Source: Verrucomicrobiota bacterium
GTDB lineage: Bacteria; Verrucomicrobiota; Verrucomicrobiia; Limisphaerales; Pedosphaeraceae
Length of the DNA: 64,000 bases
NCBI GenBank assembly: GCA_021325145.1
Contig: JAJPHR010000048.1
Location: 46,840-110,839, forward strand
Direction: 5' to 3'
Below, piece after piece: positions 9,014-18,192 of the stretch. The position numbers were made by a program, and so were the translations under genes. The first letter of the stretch is position 1. Every line of letters begins with the position of its first letter. The notes under the pieces were generated by a model, which ran no database searches, had not been told where the DNA came from, and saw only the letters and a list, made by a program, of their open reading frames with translations.

Positions 9014-9505
9014 ATGAATGCAACTGCACCCGCGGCCAAATCCAAACGAAACCCCTGGCCGATGGCAATTATCGCCTACTTCATCCTGTTCGGCGCGTTC
9101 ACAGCCGCACTCGTTACTTTTGCGACCCGGCAGAAAGAGGAGCTGGTAAGCCAAAGCTATTATGACGAGGAGATCCGTTTTCAAACCCAACTTGAGAAGC
9201 TGCAGCGCACGCTTCCCCTCAATTCGCAAATGGCCGTCGGCTACGATTCCGCCCGCCAATCGATCACGATACATTTGCCCGCTGAACACGCCCAACGCGT
9301 GACGTCCGGGCACATCCGGTTGTATCGCCCTTCGGATTCCAGCCTCGACCAGGAAATCAAACTGGGCGTGAACGCGGCGGGAATTCAAGAACTGGATGCG
9401 AAGCCGTTCAAGAGCGGCTTGTGGAAAGTGCGCCTTGAATGGACCGTCGGCGGCGAGGACTTTTTCCTGGATCAACCCATCGTTTTGAAGGCCAAAGGAC
9501 TCTAA
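9014..9505 (+). CDS. ccoH: FixH/CcoH family protein
   Basis: A 163-residue single-pass membrane protein with a helix at about residues 16-36 (WPMAIIAYFILFGAFTAALV) followed by a periplasmic beta-rich domain. The segment SQSYYDEEIRFQTQLEKL is typical of FixH, which assists cbb3 maturation. The ATG at 9014 was chosen. A TTG six codons earlier overlaps the ccoG stop and is also possible. It sits directly between ccoG and a SafE-like gene, the usual FixGH order. Confidence 0.88.
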   Translation: MNATAPAAKSKRNPWPMAIIAYFILFGAFTAALVTFATRQKEELVSQSYYDEEIRFQTQLEKLQRTLPLNSQMAVGYDSARQSITIHLPAEHAQRVTSGHIRLYRPSDSSLDQEIKLGVNAAGIQELDAKPFKSGLWKVRLEWTVGGEDFFLDQPIVLKAKGL

Positions 9506-9508
9506 GCC

Positions 9509-10189
9509 ATGGAACTTTGGGCGGCATTTTTCCTGGGCCTGGCCGGCAGCCTGCACTGCGCGGGCATGTGCGGCCCACTGGCCCTGGCCGCGCCCGGAGC
9601 AAAGGGCAACCCCCTCGCCGTCGTCCTTGGGCGGGTGGCTTACAATGTTGGTCGAGTGGTGACCTATTGCCTCCTCGGAGCCGCCTTCGGCCTCGCTGGC
9701 CGGACTTTGGCCCTGATTGGAATCGGCAGGTGGCTATCGTTGGGCGCGGGCATGGCGATTCTCATTGTGCTGGCGGTTTCCGGGCGCGGCCGGTTCAATC
9801 CATGGCTGGCGAGAGTCGCCAGCTGGGTGCGCTCGCCACTGGGCAGCCTGTTGTCCCGGCGCGGCTTGACCGCGGGTTTTCTCCTGGGCGCTTGCAACGG
9901 ATTATTGCCTTGCGGCCTGGTCTATGCCGCCTGCGCCACCGCGGGCGCAACCGGAGGATTGCTGCCGGGTGCGGGCCACATGTTGATGTTCGGCCTGGGA
10001 ACGATACCGATGATGCTGGCGATAGGAGTCTTCGGAGTGAAACTCCAACTTGCGCTGCGCTTACGATTCCAGAAGTTGATTCCGATCGGCCTTGTGGCCT
10101 TGAGCGTGCTCCTCATCCTGCGCGGGGCTCTTTCGGGACCATCCACGGCGGGTCCTGCCAATCGCCCTCATTGTCCTTTGTGCCGCTAG
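9509..10189 (+). CDS. Sulfite exporter TauE/SafE (DsbD-like) family membrane protein
   Basis: A 226-residue polytopic membrane protein with about six helices. The N-terminus has LAGSLHCAGMCGPLAL, and residue 130 onwards has GACNGLLPCGLVYAA. These paired Cys-containing signatures belong to the SafE/DsbD_2 family, often found at the end of ccoNOQP-GHIS clusters. The role in oxidase assembly (copper or thiol handling) is inferred from context, not shown. It begins three bases after ccoH, so it is the last gene of the operon. The C-terminus ends in a small Cys pair (CPLCR). Confidence 0.85.
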   Translation: MELWAAFFLGLAGSLHCAGMCGPLALAAPGAKGNPLAVVLGRVAYNVGRVVTYCLLGAAFGLAGRTLALIGIGRWLSLGAGMAILIVLAVSGRGRFNPWLARVASWVRSPLGSLLSRRGLTAGFLLGACNGLLPCGLVYAACATAGATGGLLPGAGHMLMFGLGTIPMMLAIGVFGVKLQLALRLRFQKLIPIGLVALSVLLILRGALSGPSTAGPANRPHCPLCR

Positions 10190-10212
10190 CCTCCGGAGCC
10201 AATGGTTTCCCT

Positions 10213-10995
10213 TCACTTCGCCGGACGTCCGTAGATTTCCACTTCGGTGTATTCGTTCAGAGCGCTATCGGTGCTGCCGTGGGAATACAAGCGCACATAA
10301 CGGGCGCGGCAGCCTTTGGCATCGATGATCTTGCCCTGGTAGGTTTCGAAATATTGGCGGTCGGCGCCGACGCCCAAGCCGGAACTGTTGTCACGGTCGT
10401 TGTTAAACAAAGTCCGCGCGTTCCCAGTGAAATCCGGGTCATCGGACGCCTGGACGATCACCGATCGGTAGATTTTCGGAGTGTCATGAGCGTGCCAAAC
10501 GACGATGGCGAAAATCTCGTGCGGCGCGCCGAAATCAAACTGCACCCATTGAAGTCCTTTCCGCAACAGGGCAGCGGCGTCTTCGGTCGCTTCCTTTTTG
10601 CCGTCGGTGATTCTCGCCAATTGGCTCGCGGTGACTCCTTTGTCGCTGCACGTGATTTTCTTGCCGGGCGCGACGTTCCGAACATCACTGGGAACCATCA
10701 ACGGTGGCGCATTGGTGGGCGTGGGTTCGATCTCCACCCCGCGCGGAGCGTCCTTGGGAGTGCCCGCGAAGACCGGCTCGGGCAGTTTGAGTGTGAGCGG
10801 CACCAGCATCTCGGAACCGGATTTGGCCGCATCCTCCGCCAATAATGGGTTGCCGCCGACAGAAATGAAAACCGCCAGTAACGCCAGGCCAAAAAGCTCC
10901 CGCAATCGGCCGCCTTGTGGCGGCACGGAAGCGCGGCTTCGCACCGCTGGGGAACATTCGGCGTCTGTCGATTGAAGCAACAAACTTTTCCTCAT
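10213..10995 (-). CDS. Secreted protein with discoidin-like (F5/8 type C) domain
   Basis: A 260-residue protein of unknown specific function. A hydrophobic stretch at about residues 36-50 (LFGLALLAVFISV) and a following small-residue site suggest export; an internal start could make this a standard signal peptide. The C-terminal 150 residues resemble a galactose-binding-like beta sandwich: VAPGKKITCSD, LARITDGKKE, WVQFDFGAPHEIFAIVVWH, and the closing ARYVRLYSHGSTDS with EVEIYGRP. Such modules usually bind carbohydrate or cell surfaces. It converges on the cbb3 operon with about 20 bases between and shares a strand with the HEAT-repeat gene. Confidence 0.7.
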   Translation of the reverse strand: MRKSLLLQSTDAECSPAVRSRASVPPQGGRLRELFGLALLAVFISVGGNPLLAEDAAKSGSEMLVPLTLKLPEPVFAGTPKDAPRGVEIEPTPTNAPPLMVPSDVRNVAPGKKITCSDKGVTASQLARITDGKKEATEDAAALLRKGLQWVQFDFGAPHEIFAIVVWHAHDTPKIYRSVIVQASDDPDFTGNARTLFNNDRDNSSGLGVGADRQYFETYQGKIIDAKGCRARYVRLYSHGSTDSALNEYTEVEIYGRPAK

Positions 10996-11026
10996 AACAA
11001 ACGGGCGAGACTCAAGTTTCCTCGGA

Positions 11027-12973
11027 TCATTTTATTTTTTTCAACGCGGCCTGGGCCGCAGTGCGGGTGGCGGGTTTGACGGGCAGATCCAGAACTTTGT
11101 TCAACGCCATCCGGACTTCAGACGGGTGGCCGGAAGCGAGAGTTCCCGCGAGCTGAATCACCGCCTGCTCCGCCTCTTCCTGAACCGCCGGGTCTGCGAG
11201 CAGCTTCGTGGCCAAGGCCAGCGACCCTTCGTCCGCGACAGCGCCCAGACCCGAAAGCACCACGCGCTTTTCCGGTGTATCGAGTGGTGCATTAAGGATG
11301 TCAGTCAGAATTTGGAGTTTCTTCTCGTTCGAAAGTTTGACGTTCTCCTCCTGGGTGGCCAGCCGAACACAACCGCGAATGGCCAGCGGACGGGAGCTGG
11401 TCCCATCCTTGTCGCACGCCAGCTTTAACAGGTCCGGCAGCAATTCGCCGTCCCGGGTGTCGCACAGGGCGTGAATGGCCGCATCCCGTACGCGGGCGTC
11501 CTTGTCCACAGCGGCAGCGCGCAACGCGTCGCGCACGGGTTCCTGCGTCAACTCACTGCATACTGGCAACAAGGCCAGCCGGGCGTCCACTTCGCCGGTC
11601 TCGACCGTTTTCACCAGCGCGTCCACCTCCACCGGGCGATCGGGAGATTGCACGCGATCATAAATCGCCGCGAGAGCATCCGCCGCGGCCGAGCGCGACT
11701 CGTCGGTGCGGGCATCGGCGACCAGGCGGACCAGGCGGGGAATTTGAGTGGCATCAGCCAGCATCCCGAGTGCTTGCAATGCCGTGGCACTCTCGGCAGC
11801 GTTCCCGGAGTTCGCCAGATTCAACAGGGTTGGCACCGCCGATTGATCGCCTCTTCCACCGAGCGCCAGAATCAACTCCGGCTCAACTTCCGGGGCCGCT
11901 GTTTTGAGCGCGGCCAGCAACTGGCGCGTCACCGGTCCGCGATTTAATTCCAGGAGCGATTGCCGGGCGGCCTTGCGTTCCGCGCCCGTGCTCGAAGCCG
12001 CCTTTTCCGCGAGCAACGGAACAACCGAATCATCTCCCAGCACTTCCATAGCGGTGATCGATGCGATACGCACGCTTGAATCCGGACTGTCAGCCAGCTT
12101 CGCGATGGTGGGCAATGCGGCAAAGTCGCCACGCCGGGCCAAACACTCGATCAGCGCAATTTGAATCGGCGGCGGGACTTGCGGCAATAACCCGGTTAGG
12201 GCCGACGAAGCCTCCGCACCGTTCATTTCTGACGCAAGGCGCAGGGCGGCGGATTGAATCATCCTGTCGTTGCCTGCAATGGCATTGGTCATCAGCGCGA
12301 TTCCTTTGGTTCCGGAAGCGAGTATCATTCCGCGAAACGCGGCCAGCCGGATGCGATCGGCTTTTTCGCACGAATAAAGGCTTTCAAATGCCTTGAGCGC
12401 GGCCGCCGGCTTGCCGGCATCGAGCATACGATTGGCGCACATCAGTATGCCGTCCACCACCGCGTAGTGAAGCGAGTTGGTGGATTTGAGCGCCGCCGTT
12501 TGCAAAGACGCGAGGGCTTTGCGTCCGCCGATTCTTCCCATCGCCCCAGCGGCTGCAATTGCCGCGCCCTCGTCTGGCTTGGAAAGCAATATGGCCAATT
12601 GCGGCACCGCGGCCGGCTCGCCGCGCACCGCCAGCGAGTTGATGATGCCCTCCTGCATCAATCCCGAAGTCCGGGTCAGGGCGCGAAGCAAGGCTTTGCC
12701 CGCCGCCGGATCAGGCATGGATTCGAGCGCATACCGGGCCGAATGAGAAAGCTGCTCGTCGAGCAGCAAAGGAGCGAGCGCCTGGACCGAGCGCGCGGTT
12801 CCCATCAACTTGAGCTGCGCACAAGCCTCGCCCTTCGCCCGTGGTGAAGCGGCGGGGGATTGCAATATTTTGATGAGGCTCTCCTCATTGGTTTGCCCGG
12901 CACGACACGCCGGCAATCCCGGGCCGGGCAGAAGTGAGAACACTAACATGGCAACCAGAGCGGTTCGTTTCAT
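11027..12973 (-). CDS. Secreted HEAT-repeat protein
   Basis: A 648-residue protein built almost wholly of helical HEAT/PBS-lyase-type repeats of 30-35 residues, with motifs such as AAVPQLAILLSKPDEGAAIAA, DSSVRIASITAMEVLGDDS and DARVRDAAIHALCDTRDGE. The chosen start (codon at 12973) gives a clean signal peptide, MKRTALVAMLVFSLLPGPGLPACRA. An in-frame start exists 87 codons upstream, but that extension runs through an intergenic inverted repeat and is not protein-like. HEAT solenoids are scaffolds, and no catalytic domain is visible. Proteins of this type often sit beside Gfo/Idh/MocA oxidoreductases in Planctomycetes and Verrucomicrobia, as here. Confidence 0.85.
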   Translation of the reverse strand: MKRTALVAMLVFSLLPGPGLPACRAGQTNEESLIKILQSPAASPRAKGEACAQLKLMGTARSVQALAPLLLDEQLSHSARYALESMPDPAAGKALLRALTRTSGLMQEGIINSLAVRGEPAAVPQLAILLSKPDEGAAIAAAGAMGRIGGRKALASLQTAALKSTNSLHYAVVDGILMCANRMLDAGKPAAALKAFESLYSCEKADRIRLAAFRGMILASGTKGIALMTNAIAGNDRMIQSAALRLASEMNGAEASSALTGLLPQVPPPIQIALIECLARRGDFAALPTIAKLADSPDSSVRIASITAMEVLGDDSVVPLLAEKAASSTGAERKAARQSLLELNRGPVTRQLLAALKTAAPEVEPELILALGGRGDQSAVPTLLNLANSGNAAESATALQALGMLADATQIPRLVRLVADARTDESRSAAADALAAIYDRVQSPDRPVEVDALVKTVETGEVDARLALLPVCSELTQEPVRDALRAAAVDKDARVRDAAIHALCDTRDGELLPDLLKLACDKDGTSSRPLAIRGCVRLATQEENVKLSNEKKLQILTDILNAPLDTPEKRVVLSGLGAVADEGSLALATKLLADPAVQEEAEQAVIQLAGTLASGHPSEVRMALNKVLDLPVKPATRTAAQAALKKIK

Positions 12974-13069
12974 ATAAGCTCGAAAAGTCCGAAAGGAGCG
13001 TAGAGCGCCGCCTTTAGGGAGGAAGGGAATAACGGTTTCAAAACGACAAGACGGCGCAAGGCGGGACAC

Positions 13070-13134
13070 GCAGTCCTCGGCGCGACGCCGATGAGAGGGA
13101 CGGTCTTGACAGTTCGCGGCGCGCCGAGGACTGC
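13070..13134. repeat. Long inverted repeat related to the REP-like family
   Basis: Two perfect 15-base arms, GCAGTCCTCGGCGCG at 13070-13084 and CGCGCCGAGGACTGC at 13120-13134, are separated by 35 bases. The arm contains the GCAGTCCTC core seen in the REP-like copies at 1529, 25250 and 51655. It lies between the HEAT-repeat gene and the upstream oxidoreductase gene and could fold into a stable cruciform or RNA hairpin. Confidence 0.8.
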
Positions 13135-13230
13135 GCGCCCTGCCCGGCTGTCGCTTGGAAGCATTCGTGTTTGGCGGCAAGGCGCCAACTCTGTGGTTAC
13201 ATCGAAGTTCATGATTTAACGCGTTCCATT

Positions 13231-14532
13231 TCACGCGTTCCAGGGCGGACGCTTGGCAATGGAAAGCATGCGGTTCGCCTCCTCATCGTTTACGAATCGT
13301 TCCACCGCCGGGTCCCAGCGCAATGGCCGGCGCAGTTGTTTCGCCAAGCCGCCCAGCAGCACGGCGTTGACGGAGTGATGGGCGATGTCCTCGTTGCAAA
13401 TCGTGCGCTGCCGCGTACGGATGCATTCCAAAAAGTTGTTGGCATGGCCGCTGGTGCGCTGGAGGTGGACTTCATTAGGCCGCAACGGTTCGCGAATGAT
13501 CTCCGCGGGATGGGCCACCAGCGCGTCACGATCCACGGCGATGCGACCCTCGGTGCCGACAAAGCAGGCGCCTCCGTCGCCGCCGACGTGCTCGTCCGGA
13601 TGGGGTTTGCCATACACCACCACTCCGTTGGCATATTTGTAACCGGAGAGGTCACCCTCAAGGAACAGTTCCACCGGGCCGGTTTCATCCATTCCCGCAG
13701 TCCATTGGATGATGTCGTAATGATGCTGCGCCCAATTCAACTCGCCGACATCAAAACGGTGCGGACCGGTCTTGCCATCGTAAGGAAACCAGGGCGCGGG
13801 ACCCAGATACAAATCCCAGTCGAAACCCTCCGGCATGGGCTTGCCCGAGCCAAAGAGCGGCGGCCAGAAAATGGCCCCGCCATCGCGATACGCGTAGATT
13901 TCCTTGAGTTTTCCGATGCGGCCACTGCGCACAAACTCGGCGGCCTGCCGGAATTTTCCGCCATACTCACTGCGCTGCTGGGTCCCGGCCTGATAGACAC
14001 GGCCATAGCGTTTAACCGCCGCCACGATCGCCTGACTCTCCTGGATGGTCACCGCCGACGGCTTCTCGCAATAGATATCCTTGCCCGCGGCGGCGGCCAT
14101 TACCACCATCGTGGCGTGCCAATGGGCGGGAGTGGCAATCAACACTGCATCAATATCCGGCCGCGCCAGCACTTCCCGGAAATCATTATACGCCTCGCAA
14201 GATTTATACGACCCCTGGCCATACACTTCAGCATAATGATCGTTCACCCTTTGGCAGGCCCGCTCACGACGGTCGCGCCACACATCGCACACGGCCAAAA
14301 CCTGAACCTCCTTGCGTCCCGCGTAACCGCCCGCCACATACGTCCACGCGCCGCCCAAAAGATGGCCGGTGCCCTGACCGCCCACGCCGATGAATCCCAT
14401 CGTGATCCGCTCACTCGGCGCAACCGCCCCGTCTCGACCGAGGGCCGAGGCGGGAATAATGGCAGGAGCGGCCAGGCCTGCTCCGATGGCGGCAGCGGTA
14501 TGACGCAAGAAGTGGCGGCGAGTCATTTTCAT
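13231..14532 (-). CDS. Tat-exported Gfo/Idh/MocA family oxidoreductase
   Basis: A 433-residue NAD(P)-dependent oxidoreductase of the Gfo/Idh/MocA family. The N-terminus is a twin-arginine signal (MKMTRRHFLRHT, hydrophobic run, ASA cleavage-like site), so it should be folded with cofactor and exported. The Rossmann motif GFIGVGGQGTGH follows at about residue 46. CEKPSAVT near residue 150 is the family EKP motif, and the C-terminal alpha/beta domain includes GELNWAQHHYD. These enzymes act on sugars or inositols; the substrate cannot be told from sequence. In-frame starts at 14553 and 14586 also exist, but the Tat signal is best placed from 14532. Confidence 0.9.
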   Translation of the reverse strand: MKMTRRHFLRHTAAAIGAGLAAPAIIPASALGRDGAVAPSERITMGFIGVGGQGTGHLLGGAWTYVAGGYAGRKEVQVLAVCDVWRDRRERACQRVNDHYAEVYGQGSYKSCEAYNDFREVLARPDIDAVLIATPAHWHATMVVMAAAAGKDIYCEKPSAVTIQESQAIVAAVKRYGRVYQAGTQQRSEYGGKFRQAAEFVRSGRIGKLKEIYAYRDGGAIFWPPLFGSGKPMPEGFDWDLYLGPAPWFPYDGKTGPHRFDVGELNWAQHHYDIIQWTAGMDETGPVELFLEGDLSGYKYANGVVVYGKPHPDEHVGGDGGACFVGTEGRIAVDRDALVAHPAEIIREPLRPNEVHLQRTSGHANNFLECIRTRQRTICNEDIAHHSVNAVLLGGLAKQLRRPLRWDPAVERFVNDEEANRMLSIAKRPPWNA

Positions 14533-14724
14533 TGGTAGTTTTTTATTCCGCATGGGCAGATTATGAACCGGAGCCGGGGCATGCACGAGCAGTTTTCATT
14601 GCATTCAGCCAGGATATGTTACGGGCCAGGCGCGCAGCCTTCAGCCAAAAACAAACCATGACGAGAACGAGGTTCAAGGCCTCTTTTTAAACCGTCCCGC
14701 CCAAAATTTCCACAATTATTTCGT

Positions 14725-14742
14725 ATGCGAAATATTTCGCAT
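14725..14742. promoter_or_regulatory. 18-bp perfect palindrome upstream of the GH2 gene
   Basis: ATGCGAAATATTTCGCAT is a perfect 18-base palindrome ending 43 bases before the GH2 start codon. It sits in an AT-rich stretch that would suit a promoter. Size and position fit an operator for a dimeric repressor or activator. No regulator gene is adjacent, so the binding protein is unknown. Confidence 0.6.
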
Positions 14743-14785
14743 TGCCATGCCGGCCTGAAGTAATCAACAATGCGCCCATAAGCCT

Positions 14786-17662
14786 ATGAACCGACGCATC
14801 TCCAATCTGGCTGCGGCTGCGGTCCTTTTCCTCGCCGCCGCCTTCAGCTCAAGCCGCGCTTCAACCCCGATTCCGGACAAGTCATGCGCCATATCATTGA
14901 ATGGCGCCTGGCGCTTCAAATTGGAACAGGCCCCGACGCCACCGCGGTATCTCGGTCTCGAGCGCGGCCCGATTCCGATTGCCTACCCCAAGTCGGTGGA
15001 GCCTTTCTATCAGATGGATTATCGCGAGGATTCAGCGTGGTCTGACATTTTGGTGCCGGGCAATTGGGAGATGGCGGGATTCTCACCAGCGACCTACGAT
15101 CAACCGGATAACGCCTCCGGCTTGTATCGGCTGATGTTCGAGGTGCCGCGGAGTTGGCAGGGGCAGTTGGTCAAGATCAACTTTGACGGAGTGCAAAACG
15201 GCTGTGAAGTCTGGTGCAACGGCCAGCCGGTGGCCGTGGACGAAGCCAGTTGGGGACGGACAAATTACCATGAGAGCGGGTGGACGGCCTGGCAGGCGGA
15301 CTTGACGCCAGCAGTCAAGTTCGGCCAGAAGAACTTGCTCGCGTTGAGGGTGACCAAGAACAACCAGAGCACCGATTGCGACACCGGGGACTTTTTCTTT
15401 TTGGGCGGTGTCCATCGGCCGGTTACCTTGTTCTCCGTTCCACCCACGCACATCGCCGATCTCAGCATCCGGACTAAACTTCAGCCGAACGATAATGCTG
15501 AAGTAGCCGTCATTGTGCGATTGAGCCAGGCGGCTGCAGGCTGCAAAGTTTCCATACACCTAGAAGGGCAGCCGGCCATGTCAGGCGAGCCAGACACCGA
15601 TGGCAACCTGAAGCTGACTCAAACCGTCCACCATCCCAAGCTCTGGTCGGCGGAATTTCCCAATTTGTACTCCCTGTCGGTCGAGTTGAAGGAGCATGGT
15701 GGACAAACCATTGAACGCCTGACGCGCAGGGTCGGCATCCGTGAGATCTCCGTTCAGGATGGGGTCTTTCGGGTGAATAACGTGCCGGTCAAGCTGGTGG
15801 GAATCTGCCGCCACGACGTTTATCCCACGCTCGGCACGGCCCTCAACCCGGACATTTGGCGGAAAGATCTTGCGTTGATGAAGGCGGCGAACTTCAACGC
15901 CATTCGCACCTCGCATTATCCCTATGGCTCCGGTTTTTACGACCTTTGTGATGAAATGGGATTCTACGTTCTGGATGAAGAGCCATTCTGCTGGGTCAAT
16001 TGCGATGATCCCGCCCTGATGCCTGCCTTCGAGCAACGATCGCAGGAAACTGTTGCGAGAGACAAGAATCATGCCTGCGTGGTTATTTGGGGCGTCGGCA
16101 ACGAGAACAAGCCCGGTCGGAACAACACGCGCGCGGCGCAGATCACGCTGCAAATGGATCCGACCCGGCCGCGCCTCGTCTCCTCCCAGCGCGCGGACGA
16201 GGGCGGAGCGGATGTTGAATTCGACGACAAGCACTACGTCACACCGGCGCAAATCCACAACGCTGAAAACGACAAGCGCCGGGCCAGGATTCCCATGATT
16301 TACACGGAAAACCCGAATGTTTGGGAGGTCCGCAACGGTCCGGATTATGGTTCGTTGGATTTGTGGGGCGCGGTCATTGATCGGACCTGGAAGGAAGTGT
16401 GGAAGGACGAGCACGTTGCCGGCACGTTCCTGTGGGAGTGGCAAGACCGCGCCGTGGCCGACACTTGTCCGACGAAGTATTACCACTTCTTTCCTCAGAC
16501 CGGGATCAGTCTGCTCAAGGTCAAGGGAGTGGTGGACGGTTTCCGTGATCCACGCCCGGAGTACTTTCACATTAAAATGGCCCAAAGCCCGGTGGCCATC
16601 GGAAACAATCCGGAGGTGAAGCCGGATGGCGTGGTTCTCGAGGTGACCAACCGCTATTCGTTCACGGACCTCAGTTTGTTGCGCGCGCGCTGGTCTTTGA
16701 GCAAAGGGTCGCGGAATCTCGAAAGTGGCGCGGCTCACCTTTCGTTAGCGCCTCGCTCGGCGGGCACGGTAACTTTGAAGCTGCCCGCCAGCGCATATGC
16801 CCGGGCGGACACGCTTCGGTTGGATCTGGACCATCCCGGCGGGTGGAACGTGGCGACCTGGCAATTCTTCCTGAAACCGATCAACCATCCCGCACCGACC
16901 GTGCAAGAAATCAGCGACGTGATGTTTCCCCGATTCAACCTCGTCAGCGGCAAGGTTATCCCCGATCCTAGAGGCTGGAAGCGTCTGGACCGCAACACAG
17001 GGCAGTTGGTGAACTTGAGGATTCGACGCAACAACGACCCGGAAGCGGAGACGGATGAGGCGACCTTGTCGGCGACGCCCCTGGCCGAAGTCCGATCAAT
17101 CGACGCGGACGTGATGCTGCAACCTACGAATACCACGGCGGGACATTTGCACGCCGAATTGTCGAATGGGAAATTGAAGTATCAATTCACCTGGACGGCC
17201 GCGAAGAGCGACGTGTATGAACTGGGATGGGTTTTCCATGCGCCAAAGGCCATCGACCACTTTTCCTGGAGCCGAAAGGCTGTCTGGTCCTACTACCCGC
17301 CGGCCCACATTGGCCGCTCCGCGGGAACTGCGACTCCCGACAGCGCCGGCGTGGAATTGACCCGAGTGGACCGGCCGGACGCGTTCGACTTCAATTCGAC
17401 CAAGTTCAATTGCGACTGGGCAAGCCTGACGGATGCCCATGAGCGCGGGCTGTGCGTAATATTTTCACCCGATCAAAGAGCGCATGTTCGGGGTGGAGTT
17501 GAGGCAGACGGAACCTGCACACTGGTCGTCAACCGTTGCTACAGTCCGCCCCGCGATATCAGTTCCAATATCGTGCCCGATCTTTATACGGTCCTAAACA
17601 AGAACGACCGAGTTCAAGGCTCTTTCCAGATCGATGGTGTAGCGGGCCTGACGCAGCCTTGA
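14786..17662 (+). CDS. Secreted glycoside hydrolase family 2 enzyme (beta-galactosidase-like)
   Basis: A 958-residue GH2 enzyme with a signal peptide (MNRRISNLAAAAVLFLAAAFSSSRA). Domain order is a jelly-roll sugar-binding domain (about 35-220, containing WSDILVPGNWEM), an Ig-like domain (about 225-325), then the TIM barrel from KLVGICRHDVYP. The acid/base is Glu440 in WGVGNENKPG. The probable nucleophile is Glu508 in IYTENPN, though the flanking residues differ from the common EYGH form, so substrate preference may be unusual. The C-terminal 300 residues form beta domains resembling the small chain of LacZ-type enzymes. It degrades beta-linked oligosaccharides outside the cytoplasm. A perfect palindrome upstream suggests substrate-responsive control. 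Confidence 0.88.
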   Translation: MNRRISNLAAAAVLFLAAAFSSSRASTPIPDKSCAISLNGAWRFKLEQAPTPPRYLGLERGPIPIAYPKSVEPFYQMDYREDSAWSDILVPGNWEMAGFSPATYDQPDNASGLYRLMFEVPRSWQGQLVKINFDGVQNGCEVWCNGQPVAVDEASWGRTNYHESGWTAWQADLTPAVKFGQKNLLALRVTKNNQSTDCDTGDFFFLGGVHRPVTLFSVPPTHIADLSIRTKLQPNDNAEVAVIVRLSQAAAGCKVSIHLEGQPAMSGEPDTDGNLKLTQTVHHPKLWSAEFPNLYSLSVELKEHGGQTIERLTRRVGIREISVQDGVFRVNNVPVKLVGICRHDVYPTLGTALNPDIWRKDLALMKAANFNAIRTSHYPYGSGFYDLCDEMGFYVLDEEPFCWVNCDDPALMPAFEQRSQETVARDKNHACVVIWGVGNENKPGRNNTRAAQITLQMDPTRPRLVSSQRADEGGADVEFDDKHYVTPAQIHNAENDKRRARIPMIYTENPNVWEVRNGPDYGSLDLWGAVIDRTWKEVWKDEHVAGTFLWEWQDRAVADTCPTKYYHFFPQTGISLLKVKGVVDGFRDPRPEYFHIKMAQSPVAIGNNPEVKPDGVVLEVTNRYSFTDLSLLRARWSLSKGSRNLESGAAHLSLAPRSAGTVTLKLPASAYARADTLRLDLDHPGGWNVATWQFFLKPINHPAPTVQEISDVMFPRFNLVSGKVIPDPRGWKRLDRNTGQLVNLRIRRNNDPEAETDEATLSATPLAEVRSIDADVMLQPTNTTAGHLHAELSNGKLKYQFTWTAAKSDVYELGWVFHAPKAIDHFSWSRKAVWSYYPPAHIGRSAGTATPDSAGVELTRVDRPDAFDFNSTKFNCDWASLTDAHERGLCVIFSPDQRAHVRGGVEADGTCTLVVNRCYSPPRDISSNIVPDLYTVLNKNDRVQGSFQIDGVAGLTQP

Positions 17663-17687
17663 TCTGCATGATGATTCTTTTCCTCGC

Positions 17688-17972
17688 CTAAACTGCCCAA
17701 GTCTCTTCCACCAAAATCATCCGGGCGAGGGCATTATTCAGGGCGAGCCGTGCCTGGCACACCTGGCAAATGATGTTTGTATGGCAGGCAATCAATCGAA
17801 TTATCTGACCTTCGCAGAATCCGATTTCCCGCAAGCGGCACGAAACTTCAGGCGTCGCGCAAAGCTGGCGAATGCGCACGGTCTTGCCGGCGTGAACCTG
17901 GTCCAGAGGCGCAAGCTGCCCTTCGGCAGCGGGCATTTCCGCCTGAGAGGCGGGATGATTACAGGTGCTCAT
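17688..17972 (-). CDS. FeoA-domain protein
   Basis: A 94-residue small protein whose core (about residues 20-94) is an SH3-like FeoA domain: PLDQVHAGKTVRIRQL, then CRLREIGFCEGQIIRLI and the closing LALNNALARMILVE. FeoA proteins are cytoplasmic partners of the FeoB ferrous iron transporter, but no feoB is in view. The N-terminus and core hold several cysteines (CNH, CAT, CRL, CEG, CHT, CQVC), more than usual, which might bind metal. It faces the radical SAM gene divergently across about 220 bases. Confidence 0.82.
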   Translation of the reverse strand: MSTCNHPASQAEMPAAEGQLAPLDQVHAGKTVRIRQLCATPEVSCRLREIGFCEGQIIRLIACHTNIICQVCQARLALNNALARMILVEETWAV

Positions 17973-18192
17973 ACGTTGAGTCTGAATCTACGCCGCTGTC
18001 AGGCCCCGGCTAAACCTCTCTTGCCATTCATTGGACATCTCTTGCCTGGCATTTGATTCCCCAAGCCTGTCTGTCTGCAAAAAATGTCCACTCATTAGCA
18101 AAGCGGGTGTAGTGCATCGGAGGAGCGTCCCTTAGCGTGAATGCGGAAACATGAGTTGATGAATGCTAAACCATTGCAGCGAGAGGATGAGT

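Noticed and set aside
9439..10845. A 468-residue plus-strand frame over the SafE-like gene and beyond
   Set aside because: It overlaps two well-supported genes in other frames and has Arg/Pro-rich composition typical of GC-driven shadow frames.
12974..13234. N-terminal extension of the HEAT-repeat protein by 87 residues
   Set aside because: It reads through a long inverted repeat and arginine-rich non-coding sequence, while an internal start gives a clear signal peptide.
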